Shown here: one piece after another, positions 7,785 to 15,998 of the stretch
Layout: every line of letters begins with the position of its first letter
Numbering within the stretch: the stretch's first letter is position 1
NCBI GenBank assembly: GCA_946480465.1
Contig: CAMLJY010000040.1
Location: 1-56,680 of the forward strand
Length of the DNA stretch: 56,680 nt
Direction of reading: 5' to 3'
Source: an uncultured Burkholderiales bacterium
GTDB lineage: Bacteria > Pseudomonadota > Gammaproteobacteria > Burkholderiales > Burkholderiaceae
Program-made: the position numbers and the translations under genes
The notes under the pieces: model-generated
What the model was told of the DNA's origin: nothing
What the model saw: only the letters and a program-made list of their open reading frames with translations
Databases searched by the model: none

Positions 7785-9622
7785 GCGGCCCCCGTCGCGC
7801 CCGCCCGCAGCGCGCCGATGCGGTGCACGAACACCTCTTCCAGGCCGGGCTCGCGCAGGCGCGGCGGTTCGCCGTGCAGGCCGGCGTCGCCCAGCCGGCG
7901 CAGCAGTTGCGTGGGTGTGGCCGCGTCGATCAGGTGCAATTGCAGCGTGCGGCCGAGCAGTACCGCGTCCGCATGTCCGGCCTGCCGCAGCAGCTCGAGC
8001 GCGCGTGCAGGTTCGCTGCAGCGCAGCTCGGCCAGGGCTCCGGCTTCGCTCAGCAGCTGCTGCTGCAGCCGTGCCGGGGTGTCGTCGGCGATCACGCGGC
8101 CGTCGAACATCATCACCAGCCGGTCGCACAGTGCCGCCTCGGTCATGTGGTGGGTGCTGACCAGGACGGCCACCTGCTCGTCGCGCGCCAGCCGTTCCAG
8201 GATGCCCCAGAGCTGCGTCCGGCCGAGTGGATCGACGCCGGAGGTCGGCTCGTCGAGGAAGAGCACGGGCGGGCGGTGCAGCAGCGCGCAGCACAGCGCG
8301 AGCCGTTGGCGCAGGCCCATCGGCACGCGGCCGGCCTCGAAGGGCAGGGCGCTGCCCAGGTCGCCGAGCGCCACCACCGCGTCGATGCGTGACCGTGCCG
8401 CCGCGCCGTGCAGGCCGTACACGCCGGCGTACAGGCGCAGGTTGTCGCGCACGCTCAGGTCGGCGTACAGGGAAAAGGACTGCGACACGTAGCCGATGCG
8501 CTCGCGGATCGTTCGCGGTGCGCGGCGCATGTCGGCCCCGGCGACCTGGCCGATGCCGTCGCTGGGCGGCAGGATGCCGGTCAGCATCTTGATCACCGTC
8601 GTCTTGCCCGCCCCGTTCGGGCCGAGCAGGCCGACGATCTCGCCGGGCATGACGTGGAAGCTCGCGCCGTCGACGGCCCGGAAGGCATCGAAGTCGCGCG
8701 TCAACCGCTGGGCCTCGATCGCGGGCTGCCGCATCACGCCGGGAGCCGGCGGCGTGCGTGGCGGGGGGCGCACCGGTGCGTCGGCGCGGCCTTCCAGCGC
8801 CCGAATGCGCGCGACGAACACGTCCTGCAGGTCCGGTTCCCGTGCCGCCGCGTCGGCGTCGGCACCGGAGGTCGTGGCCGCGTGCGCACGCCGCAGCTCG
8901 GCCGGCGGGCCTTCGGCGATCAGGCGGCCGCGGTAGAGCAGCCCGACGCGGTCGAAGCGATCGGCCTCGTCGAGGTAGCCGGTCGCGACGATCGCGCTCA
9001 TGCCGTGCTCGTCCATCAGTGATGGCAGCAGCTGCCAGAAGTCGCGCCGCGACAGCGGGTCGATGCCGGTCGTCGGCTCGTCCAGCAGCAGCAGCCGCGG
9101 CGCATGGATCAAGGCGCAGGCCAGCCCCAGCTTCTGGCGCATGCCGCCGGAGAGCTGCTTCATCGGCCGCCCGCGGAAGGCACCCAGCCGCGTCGCCGCC
9201 AGCAGGCGGGCCGAGCGCTCGACGCAGCGCCTCGCGTCGACGCCGCGCAGCTCGGCGAAGAAGCGCAGGTGCTCGTCCACGGTGAGTTCCGGGTACAGGT
9301 TGAGTCCCAGGCCCTGCGGAACGAAGCCGATGTGGGCCTGCACGCGCTGGGCGTCGGCCTCGCTGTTCACCGCACGGCCGAACAGCGCCAGCGTGCCGCC
9401 GTCGAACGTGAGCACGCCCGCGATCGCCTGCAGCAGGCTGCTCTTGCCGGCGCCGTCGGCGCCAACCAGGCCATAGAGTTCCCCGGGCGCCAGGCGCAGC
9501 GAGATGCCGTCGAGGGCAGGGACCTCGCGATAGCGCTTGAAAAGCGCGTCCACGCGAACGACCTCTTCGATCGCGGCGGCAGGCCGGGCCTGCGCGCGGG
9601 TCAGGGTTGCGGTTCCGTCCAC
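7781..9622 (-). CDS. Double-nucleotide-binding-domain ABC ATPase (YbhF/RbbA-like)
   Basis: A 613-aa protein with two ABC ATPase domains. Domain 1 (about residues 20-255) has GADGAGKSS, LSGGMRQKLG, LLLLDEPTTG, but VATGYLDEA lacks the H-loop His. Domain 2 (about 300-525) has GPNGAGKTT, a degenerate signature VPMGLRQRLAL, LFLDEPTSGVDP and an intact STHHMTEA. This asymmetry is normal in the YbhF/RbbA group and implies one canonical ATP site. Start GTG 9622 lies within the 3' end of the HlyD gene (22-bp overlap). It energises the two downstream permeases. Confidence 0.88.
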   Translation of the reverse strand: MDGTATLTRAQARPAAAIEEVVRVDALFKRYREVPALDGISLRLAPGELYGLVGADGAGKSSLLQAIAGVLTFDGGTLALFGRAVNSEADAQRVQAHIGFVPQGLGLNLYPELTVDEHLRFFAELRGVDARRCVERSARLLAATRLGAFRGRPMKQLSGGMRQKLGLACALIHAPRLLLLDEPTTGIDPLSRRDFWQLLPSLMDEHGMSAIVATGYLDEADRFDRVGLLYRGRLIAEGPPAELRRAHAATTSGADADAAAREPDLQDVFVARIRALEGRADAPVRPPPRTPPAPGVMRQPAIEAQRLTRDFDAFRAVDGASFHVMPGEIVGLLGPNGAGKTTVIKMLTGILPPSDGIGQVAGADMRRAPRTIRERIGYVSQSFSLYADLSVRDNLRLYAGVYGLHGAAARSRIDAVVALGDLGSALPFEAGRVPMGLRQRLALCCALLHRPPVLFLDEPTSGVDPLGRTQLWGILERLARDEQVAVLVSTHHMTEAALCDRLVMMFDGRVIADDTPARLQQQLLSEAGALAELRCSEPARALELLRQAGHADAVLLGRTLQLHLIDAATPTQLLRRLGDAGLHGEPPRLREPGLEEVFVHRIGALRAGATGAA

Positions 9623-10707
9623 GGCGTGTCGCTGCGCCAGCGGATCTCGGCATCCGCGGGTTGCCCCGGGTTCAGGCGGCCGGCGGGATCGGCGTCCGGG
9701 TACAGGCGCACTTCGTAGACCAGCCGCGTCCGCTCGTCGCGCGACTGGACCTCCTTCGGCGTGAATTCCGCGCGCGAGGCGATGTAGCGCACGGTCGCGG
9801 CGATCGGCTGACCGGGAAAGGCATCGACGTGGATCCGGCCCGGCTGTCCGCGCTGCACGCGGCCGATCTGCGCTTCGGGCAGGTACGCCTTCATGTACAG
9901 CCGCGACAGGTCGGTCAGTTCCAGCAGCGGCGCCCCGGCCTGCACCACCTCGCCGATCTCGGTGTAGCGGCCGGTCACGGTGCCGGACAGCGGCGCCCGG
10001 ATCGCGAGATCGTCGAGCAGGCTCGCGACCTCGGTCACCGCGGCCTGGGCTTCGCGCAGGCGCGCACGCGCCACCTCGATCTCGGCATCGCGGGCACGCA
10101 CCCGTTGTGGTGCCAGCGCAGCATCGCGCAGCGCGTCGCCGGCCTGGGCGCGCTGCGCGAGCGCCGCCCGCTGCTGCTCCCGCGCGTGGCGCAGTGCCAG
10201 CGCGGCCTGCTCCAGTGCCTGCGGCCCGACGAAGCCCAGGGCCGACAGCTCCAGCGCCCGGGCGTGGTCGCGCGCCTGCTGTGCATGGGCGGCTTCGGCG
10301 TGGCGCAACTCGGCGTCGGCGGCGTCGATGCGGTTGCGGGCGGCATCGAGGCCGATCGCCGTTTCCGCGCGCAGCAGCGCGAGCCCCTGCGACAGGGCGG
10401 CGAGCTGCGCCTGCAGCGTCTGCTCCGCCGCCTGCGCCTGCTCCAGCCGCGTGCGCAGCGTGCGGTCGTCCAGGCGCACGAGCAGCTGGCCGGCCTCGAC
10501 CCGATGGCCCTCGCGCACGGCCAGCTCCGCGACGCGGCCCGCCAGCTTCGGCGCGATCACGACACGGTCGCCCTCGATGCGGCCGTTGACCTGCACCGTG
10601 CCCGGCGCGGCTTCGCGGCTACGCAGCCACCATGCGGCGCCCGCGCCGGCAACCAGCAGCAGCGCGAGCAGGGTCCACGCGGCCGCGCGCTGCGTCATTG
10701 GGCTCAT
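9601..10707 (-). CDS. HlyD-family periplasmic adaptor (YbhG/YhiI-like)
   Basis: A 368-aa membrane-fusion protein. After MSPMTQRAAA comes a single N-terminal anchor, then a lipoyl/barrel-sandwich half (PKLAGRVAELAVREGHRVEAG), a long Ala/Gln/Arg-rich coiled-coil hairpin (about residues 85-210), the second lipoyl half (RAPLSGTVTGRYTEIGEVVQ) and a beta-barrel. It is first in the minus-strand exporter operon and would bridge the ABC permeases to an outer-membrane channel encoded elsewhere. ATG 10707 was chosen; ATG 10698 is equally possible. The gene set and order match YbhGFSR and YhiI-RbbA-YhhJ type systems, which are linked to drug tolerance in E. coli. Confidence 0.87.
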   Translation of the reverse strand: MSPMTQRAAAWTLLALLLVAGAGAAWWLRSREAAPGTVQVNGRIEGDRVVIAPKLAGRVAELAVREGHRVEAGQLLVRLDDRTLRTRLEQAQAAEQTLQAQLAALSQGLALLRAETAIGLDAARNRIDAADAELRHAEAAHAQQARDHARALELSALGFVGPQALEQAALALRHAREQQRAALAQRAQAGDALRDAALAPQRVRARDAEIEVARARLREAQAAVTEVASLLDDLAIRAPLSGTVTGRYTEIGEVVQAGAPLLELTDLSRLYMKAYLPEAQIGRVQRGQPGRIHVDAFPGQPIAATVRYIASRAEFTPKEVQSRDERTRLVYEVRLYPDADPAGRLNPGQPADAEIRWRSDTPWTEPQP

Positions 10708-11107
10708 GCCGAAAGCGGAGTGGCGTGCATCGTCCGCGCGTGTCGATCGTGTTGCGAGGCAGTCTGACCGTGGCGGCGGCGTGTCGATTGATCCTGCGCA
10801 AACGCCGGGGTGCGCGCTGCCGGATCGATCGTTCAGCGCTGCCTGGCGGCGCCCGTCGCCAAGCGCGCGCTGGGCCGCTTCGTGCTGCCGCGCTGGTTCC
10901 TGCAACGCATGGGCGCCCGCTTGTCCTCTTACCCGAGGGCGACCTCACGCGTGCACCGGGGCGCGGAGTGCGCGGAGCCGGTGCTGAATCCGGTCCCTTG
11001 ACGCAGCGCCGCCCCGCGTGCGCACGGGGACGCACGGACCGTGATCTATTCCCGGGGCCGTGCGCCGCCTGCAGCCGAAATGACAAGGGAGATGCTTTCG
11101 AGGCCCC
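10708..11107. other. Divergent intergenic region, no gene recognised
   Basis: This 400-bp gap must hold the promoters of the exporter operon (leftward) and the receiver-kinase gene (rightward). A TTGACG hexamer at 10998-11003 lacks a well-spaced -10. A plus-strand ORF at 10810-11001 has no ribosome-binding site or recognisable product, so I do not call it. I see no clear operator or RNA structure. Confidence 0.5.
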
Positions 11108-12262
11108 ATGAACCCAGCAGCGGGTGATACAGCAAGCCATGTCAACGGAAATCGCCAAGGGGGGCCTGCGCGGCTGCTGATCGTCGACGACGAGGCGCCG
11201 GTGCTGTCCGCCCTGCGCCGGGCGCTGCACCAGCGGTTCGGGCCCCGGCTGGAGATCGTGACCGAGCAGGACCCGACGGCCGCGCTGGCGCGCTTGCATG
11301 CCGAGCGCTTCGACGTCGTCATTTCCGACCTCCGCATGCCGGCGATCGATGGCTTGACACTGCTGACGCTGGGGTCGGCGCTGCAGCCGCACGGCGTGGG
11401 CATGCTGCTGACGGCATCGGGCGATTTCGACACCGCGCGGCGCGCCATCAACGAAGCGGGCTTGTTCCGCTACCTGAACAAGCCTTGGCACGACGACGAG
11501 CTGGCCGCGCACGTGGAGGCCGCACTCGCCGAGGCGCAGCGCCTGGCGCACGTGGCTGAACTGGAGTTCGACAACCGCGAACTCGAGGCCTTCACCCGGT
11601 CCGCTTCGCACGATCTGCGTTCGCCGCTGAATGCGGTGCTGGGGCTGGCCATGCTGCTGCGGCGGCATGCGGCGCCCAACCTGAGCGAGCAGCACCTGCA
11701 GTGGCTGGGCGGCATCGAGCAGTCGGCGCGGCACATGAACCGGCTGATCGACGGGCTGATGCGCCTGTCCTACCTGGGCCGGCATGCGCTGGAACTGCAG
11801 CCGGTGGCGCTGGCGCCGCTGGTGCGGGGCCTGCTCGACGACGTGCGGCGGCAGTACCCCGGGCATCCCGCGCGGGTGGTCTGCGCCGAGCTGCCCACGG
11901 TGCGTGCCGATGCGCTGCTGCTGGGGCAGGTGTTCGTGAACCTGCTGACCAACGCCTTCAAGTTCACCGCGCGCTGCGCCAGTCCCTTGATCGAGATCGG
12001 CTGCAGACTGTGCGATGGCGAGCGCGTCTTCTGCGTGCGCGACAACGGCCCCGGGTTCGACATGGCGCAGGCGGGCAAGCTGTTCGAGGCCTTTCAGCGC
12101 CTGCACCCCTCGGGCGAGTTCGAGGGCACCGGCGTCGGGCTGTCGATCGTGCAGCGCATCGTGCAGCGCCACGGCGGCCGCGTGTGGGTCGAGGCCGAAC
12201 CGGGCCATGGCGCGCGCTTCAACTTCACCTTGGGCGAGGCCGGCCTGGAAGGGCGGGCGTGA
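11108..12262 (+). CDS. Soluble receiver-histidine kinase
   Basis: A 384-aa cytoplasmic signalling protein with an N-terminal receiver (about residues 22-140, acidic pair VDDE, phospho-acceptor Asp74 in ISDLRMP, Lys in NKPWHDDE). A HisKA domain follows with His168 in SASHDLRSPLN, then a HATPase_c domain (N-box NLLTNAFKF, G1 DNGPGF, G2 GTGVGLS). There is no membrane span, so it probably takes phosphate from another kinase or senses inside the cell. The receiver resembles RpfG/HnoD-like ISDLRMP types. It stands alone between divergent operons with no cognate output regulator adjacent. ATG 11108 has only a weak upstream AGG. Confidence 0.82.
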   Translation: MNPAAGDTASHVNGNRQGGPARLLIVDDEAPVLSALRRALHQRFGPRLEIVTEQDPTAALARLHAERFDVVISDLRMPAIDGLTLLTLGSALQPHGVGMLLTASGDFDTARRAINEAGLFRYLNKPWHDDELAAHVEAALAEAQRLAHVAELEFDNRELEAFTRSASHDLRSPLNAVLGLAMLLRRHAAPNLSEQHLQWLGGIEQSARHMNRLIDGLMRLSYLGRHALELQPVALAPLVRGLLDDVRRQYPGHPARVVCAELPTVRADALLLGQVFVNLLTNAFKFTARCASPLIEIGCRLCDGERVFCVRDNGPGFDMAQAGKLFEAFQRLHPSGEFEGTGVGLSIVQRIVQRHGGRVWVEAEPGHGARFNFTLGEAGLEGRA

Positions 12263-12749
12263 ACCGCATCGTCCACCGCTTCGTCAGTCAGGGAGAAGGC
12301 TGCCGCGGAGGAGCGTCGCCAGCGGCTCCGGCCCCCGCCGCGACAGTCGGTCGAGCACGTTCGCGGTGATGCGCTGGACCGCCGGCTGCCTCGTCGCGCC
12401 AGCTAGAGCTAAAGGATGAAGTGCGTGTCCCAATGGGCGATGGTCAGGCGCGGCGACGAGGGGTCGTAGTGGTCGGCGGCGCCAAACACCTCGCCGCCGG
12501 TGCCGCCGCCCGGGCGGCGCGGGCACCGGGTGGGTGGTTGCTGCGCGGCGGCGCGGTGTAGAAGCAGCCGCCGCCGGTGGCGTTGTAGGTCTGGTAGATG
12601 GCAAAGGGCAGGCGACCCGGCCCCCGATCGCCGCGGCCGCCTATCGAGCACGGTGAGCGTCCTTGCGTCGATAGATTGCGATCGGAAACGCCCCGGCCTG
12701 TCCGGCACCCGCCTTGCCCCGCGGGCGGAGGCGACAGGGAGCAAGACCG
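12263..12749. other. Intergenic region with a possible gene remnant
   Basis: A 487-bp gap between the receiver-kinase stop and the glycosyltransferase start. Apart from the possible minus-strand remnant at 12409-12608 and a good ribosome-binding site AGGGAG at 12736-12741, I recognise nothing. There is no tRNA, terminator-like hairpin with a U-run, or mobile-element end. Confidence 0.4.
12409..12608 (-). pseudogene. Possible frameshifted 3' gene remnant
   Basis: Reading leftward, one frame gives a protein-like stretch PFAIYQTYNATGGGCFYTAP. After a GC-rich junction near 12490-12510 another frame gives GGEVFGAADHYDPSSPRL and then TIAHWDTHFIL before a TAG at 12409-12411. The two pieces read as the C-terminal end of one protein broken by a frameshift, with nothing gene-like upstream of 12608. 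I do not recognise the family. Only composition and plausible residue order support this, so it may be chance. Confidence 0.28.
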
Positions 12750-13823
12750 ATGGTGCTGGTGGATGAGCGTGGGCGCTCGAGTGCGATGGCCCGGCCGGAG
12801 TGCGCGCTGGCGGTGCTGGCACCGAGCCGCGTGGTGGTGTTCCGTGCACTGCAACTGGGCGACCTGCTGTGCGCCGTGCCGGCGCTGCGGGCCTTGCGCC
12901 AGGCGCTGCCGAAGGCCTCGATCTGCCTGGTGGGCCTGGCCTGGGCGCGCGACTTTGCCGCGCGTTTTGCCGACTATGTGGACGAGTTCCTGGTCTTTCC
13001 GGGCTTTCCCGGGCTGCCCGAGCAGGCGCCCGACGTGCGCGCCTGGCCGGCCTTCCTGGCCGCGGCGCACGAGCGGCCGTTCGACCTGTCCATCCAGATG
13101 CATGGCAACGGCGTCATCACCAACCCGGTGACGGCCCTGCTCGGCGCGCGGGTGGCCGCGGGCTTCGGCGCCGAGGCGGCGTCGGGCTGGTTCCTGCCTT
13201 ACCCCGACCACGGACCGGAACCCGGCCGACTGCTGCGGCTGATGCGCTTCCTGGGCGCGGAGTCCGGCGACGAGCGCCTGGAATTCCCGCTGCGCCCGGA
13301 CGACGAGGCGGCCTGGGACCGGTATCCCGCCATCCAGTCCCTGGAGCCGGGGCGCTACCTGTGCGTGCATGCCGGGGCGCGCGCCCCGGACCGGTGCTGG
13401 CCGGCCTCGCACTTCGCTGCCGTGGCGGATGCGCTGGCCGGGGAGAGCGGCCTGCCGGTGGTGCTGACCGGATCGGCGCAGGAAGCGGCGCTGACCCGCG
13501 CGGTGGCGGCGGCGATGCGGCACCCGGCGGTGGACGCGGCCGCCCCGGTGCCGGTGGGCGCGCTGGCCGCGCTGATCAGCCGCTGCCGCCTGCTCGTCAC
13601 CAACGACACCGGCACCTCGCACATCGCCGCGGCCTTGCGCGTGCCCAGCGTGGTCGTGTTCCGCGCGTCCGACATGTCGCGCTGGGCGCCGGCCGACGCC
13701 AGCCTGCACCGTGGCGTGTGGGACCCGGCGGCCACGCGCATCGGCGCGGTGATCAGCGAGGCGCGGAGCCTGCTGGCGCAGCCGGCGCCACCGCCTCCGC
13801 CAGCGCCGCGCGCGCCAGCGTGA
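12750..13823 (+). CDS. Glycosyltransferase family 9 (heptosyltransferase-like)
   Basis: A 357-aa GT-B fold enzyme of the ADP-heptose:LPS heptosyltransferase family. The N-terminal Rossmann half has FRALQLGDLLCAVPALRAL. The C-terminal nucleotide-sugar half has CVHAGARAPDRCWP, then LLVTNDTGTSHIAAALRVP, the hallmark GT9 motif. ATG 12750 has AGGGAG 8 nt upstream. It ends in an Ala/Pro-rich tail. It should transfer a sugar in envelope or LPS polysaccharide synthesis. It converges on a second GT9 gene and their coding ends overlap by 71 bp. Confidence 0.83.
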   Translation: MVLVDERGRSSAMARPECALAVLAPSRVVVFRALQLGDLLCAVPALRALRQALPKASICLVGLAWARDFAARFADYVDEFLVFPGFPGLPEQAPDVRAWPAFLAAAHERPFDLSIQMHGNGVITNPVTALLGARVAAGFGAEAASGWFLPYPDHGPEPGRLLRLMRFLGAESGDERLEFPLRPDDEAAWDRYPAIQSLEPGRYLCVHAGARAPDRCWPASHFAAVADALAGESGLPVVLTGSAQEAALTRAVAAAMRHPAVDAAAPVPVGALAALISRCRLLVTNDTGTSHIAAALRVPSVVVFRASDMSRWAPADASLHRGVWDPAATRIGAVISEARSLLAQPAPPPPPAPRAPA

Positions 13824-14856
13824 TGACCTCGGCGGTGTCCACGTCCGCGACGAAGCAGGCGTCGTGGGCGCAGCGGCGGTGCACGTTCTCCTCGCCGCAT
13901 ACCGGGCAGTGCAGCCGGGTGGAGAAAGCCGAGCGGTGCGGCTGCGCCTGGAGCGGCGCGGAGATGAACAGGTTCAGCAGCCAGTAGATGCCGACGGTGC
14001 GCGTGCCCAGGGCCTCGGCCAGGTGCAGCGGCCCGGTGTCGTTGGAGACCAGCAGCCGGGCCCGGGCCAGCAGCGCGGCCAGCGCCGACAGCGAGAGCCG
14101 GCCGGCCAGGTCCAGCGCCGGCGCGCGCATGGCCTGCGCCACCGCGGCCGTGAGTCCGGCTTCCTCCGCCGTGCCGTTGATGGCGATGCAGGCGCCTTCG
14201 GCCGCCAGCGCGTCGCCCACCGCCGCGAAGCGCTCGGCCGGCCAGCGGCGGCGGCTGTCGGTGGCCCCGGGTTGCAGGACCACGAGGGGGCGGTCCACCG
14301 GCAGGCGCACGCTGGCCTGCAGGGCCGCCACGTCGGCCTCGGTCACCGGCAGGCGGGGGCAGGGACCGCGCGGCACGGCACCGGCCAGGCCCACCACCTC
14401 CAGCAGCGCCAGCCGCTCGTTGCGCCAGCTGCAGTGGTCGATCGACCGGTCCAGCGGCTCCACCCCGTGCGCATGCTGGCCGATGGCCACGCGCGCGCCG
14501 AGCCGGCGCACGAAGGGGTTGGAATGTCGCCCGCCGCCGTGCAGCTGCACCGCCAGGTCGAAGCGGCGTTGGCGCAAGGCCCGCACGCAGGCGTCGATCT
14601 CGGCCTCGTCCTGCGCCGCGTCCGGCTCCACGCTGACGCCGCGGATGGGCGGCAGCGCGATCACCTCGTCCACGCTGCCCGGCCGCCCCTGCAGGAAATC
14701 GCGGTGCCAGCGCCTGCCCAGCAGCGTGACGTGCGCGCGCGGGTAGGCCGCGCGCAGGGCCGCGAGCGCCGGCAGCGCGAACATGCAGTCGCCCACCGCA
14801 TTGGCGCGCAGCACGGCAATGCGGTCCACCCCCGCGACCAGGCCGTGGCCCGTCAT
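13753..14856 (-). CDS. Glycosyltransferase family 9 protein
   Basis: A 367-aa GT9 enzyme. The N-terminal motif VLRANAVGDCMFALPALAAL, the acceptor-side loop LAVQLHGGGRHSNP and the donor motif LLVSNDTGPLHLAEALGTR are all present. A Cys cluster in the last 60 residues (HCPVCGEE, CAHDAC) matches the C-terminal Cys region seen in several GT9 proteins and may bind metal. Start ATG 14856 overlaps the stop of the upstream GT2 gene (ATGA), so the two act in one operon, probably on the same polysaccharide. It differs clearly from the convergent GT9 and is not a recent duplicate. Confidence 0.84.
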   Translation of the reverse strand: MTGHGLVAGVDRIAVLRANAVGDCMFALPALAALRAAYPRAHVTLLGRRWHRDFLQGRPGSVDEVIALPPIRGVSVEPDAAQDEAEIDACVRALRQRRFDLAVQLHGGGRHSNPFVRRLGARVAIGQHAHGVEPLDRSIDHCSWRNERLALLEVVGLAGAVPRGPCPRLPVTEADVAALQASVRLPVDRPLVVLQPGATDSRRRWPAERFAAVGDALAAEGACIAINGTAEEAGLTAAVAQAMRAPALDLAGRLSLSALAALLARARLLVSNDTGPLHLAEALGTRTVGIYWLLNLFISAPLQAQPHRSAFSTRLHCPVCGEENVHRRCAHDACFVADVDTAEVITLARAALAEAVAPAAPAGSAPR

Positions 14857-15671
14857 GGCAGCAGGTCCACCAGCACACGCGGCGCGTCGCACTCGCGCTG
14901 CGGCACGGTGGTGGGCAGTTCCTGGTGGTAGGCGCCCGAGGGGATCAGGCCGCAGCCGCCGTGGCGCGCCATCACGCGCAGTTGCGCCAGCACGTCCTCG
15001 CCGCAATGCTCCGCGGGCAGGCGCGACCAGAAGTCGAAACCGCCGGCCTCGCGCAGCTTGGCCGTGTCGTAGAGCACGCAGCCACCCACCCAGGCCACGC
15101 GGTACAGGCGCTGGCTGCGGCCGTCCAGCCCCAGGCGCCGCTGCACGTGGTACAGGTTGGCCGCGCTGTGCAGGTGGTGGCGCGCCCATTCCGGACCGTC
15201 GGGCCGGATGCGCTCGGGCTCGACCGTGCCGTCCCAGAACTGAATGGCCTGCTGGTGCGGGCGCTGGTCGTCGGCGTAGCTCAGGCCCAGCACGGCGCTG
15301 CCGACGAAGCCGCAGCCGGCGTGCTGCAGTGCGCGCACCAGGCGCTCCACCAGGTCGGGCTCGAGGATCACGTCGTCGTCCAGGAACAGGGCCTGGGGCG
15401 CCTGCGCCTGCGCCAGCAGGAAGGCGCGCTGCTCGGCGAGGCCGCGGCGCGGCAGGTGGCGGTGCAGCTCCACCCGGCGCCCGCGTGCGCGCAGCAGCCG
15501 CAGCACCGCCCGCAGCGTGGCGTTGCCGTCCGGCCCGGCGGGATCGTCGCCCTGGTCGGACACGACGATGCGCAGCGCCGGCCAGGTCTGGCCCAGCAGC
15601 GAGGTCAGCGTCACGGCCAGCGCGGCGGGTCGGTTGCAGGTGGGGATCAGCACGTCGACGGGCGCCGTCAT
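14853..15671 (-). CDS. Glycosyltransferase family 2
   Basis: A 272-aa GT-A fold enzyme. It opens directly with VDVLIPTCNRPAALAVTL, has the metal-binding DDD motif in ALFLDDDVILEP, and later RVAWVGGCVLYD and GEDVLAQLRVMA, the usual acceptor and ED catalytic-base region. No membrane span. Start ATG 15671. It is the first gene of a two-gene operon with a GT9 enzyme, divergent from ftsH. The pair likely adds sugars to LPS core or another surface glycan; donor and acceptor cannot be read from sequence. Confidence 0.84.
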   Translation of the reverse strand: MTAPVDVLIPTCNRPAALAVTLTSLLGQTWPALRIVVSDQGDDPAGPDGNATLRAVLRLLRARGRRVELHRHLPRRGLAEQRAFLLAQAQAPQALFLDDDVILEPDLVERLVRALQHAGCGFVGSAVLGLSYADDQRPHQQAIQFWDGTVEPERIRPDGPEWARHHLHSAANLYHVQRRLGLDGRSQRLYRVAWVGGCVLYDTAKLREAGGFDFWSRLPAEHCGEDVLAQLRVMARHGGCGLIPSGAYHQELPTTVPQRECDAPRVLVDLLP

Positions 15672-15998
15672 CGTCAAGGTCGTTTCGCGAGGTCGATGGG
15701 TGGGCGGAACCGCCCTTGGGGCTTCGCTGCGGGCAAGCGCTGATCCCGCTCCGGGCCCGGGCCCGCCACACGCGGCGCAGCACGCGCCGCAGGCCGCCCC
15801 AGGCGCCCACACGCGGCCACACGCGGCCACACGCGGCCAAGCTTGCTGCAATCCGTGCCGCGCCTCGGCATGTCCGGCGCTGCGCGGTGGACGCTCATTT
15901 CGAATGTCATCGACGTCGGCAGGGTCGGGCTGGCGATGCCCGGCGGCGGCCGGAGGAACGGCGTTTGCCCTTCTGGCGGTCCCTTTCACGGAGTTGCG
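15672..15998. other. Divergent GT2/ftsH intergenic region with a 10-bp repeat
   Basis: A 327-bp gap holding both promoters. Three to four head-to-tail copies of ACACGCGGCC lie at about 15808-15839, preceded by related CACGCGGCGCAG and CACGCGCCGC blocks. A CGGAG sits 5 nt before the ftsH ATG. I see no convincing sigma-32 heat-shock promoter. Confidence 0.55.

Noticed and set aside
7781..9622. Loss of function in the double ATPase due to missing H-loop His and degenerate signature
   Set aside because: The same asymmetry is normal for YbhF/RbbA-type double ATPases.
10810..11001. 63-codon ORF in the exporter/kinase gap
   Set aside because: No ribosome-binding site, no recognisable product, and composition typical of chance frames in GC-rich DNA.
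15808..15839. ACACGCGGCC repeats as a CRISPR array
   Set aside because: Units are contiguous 10-mers without spacers, and no cas genes are present.
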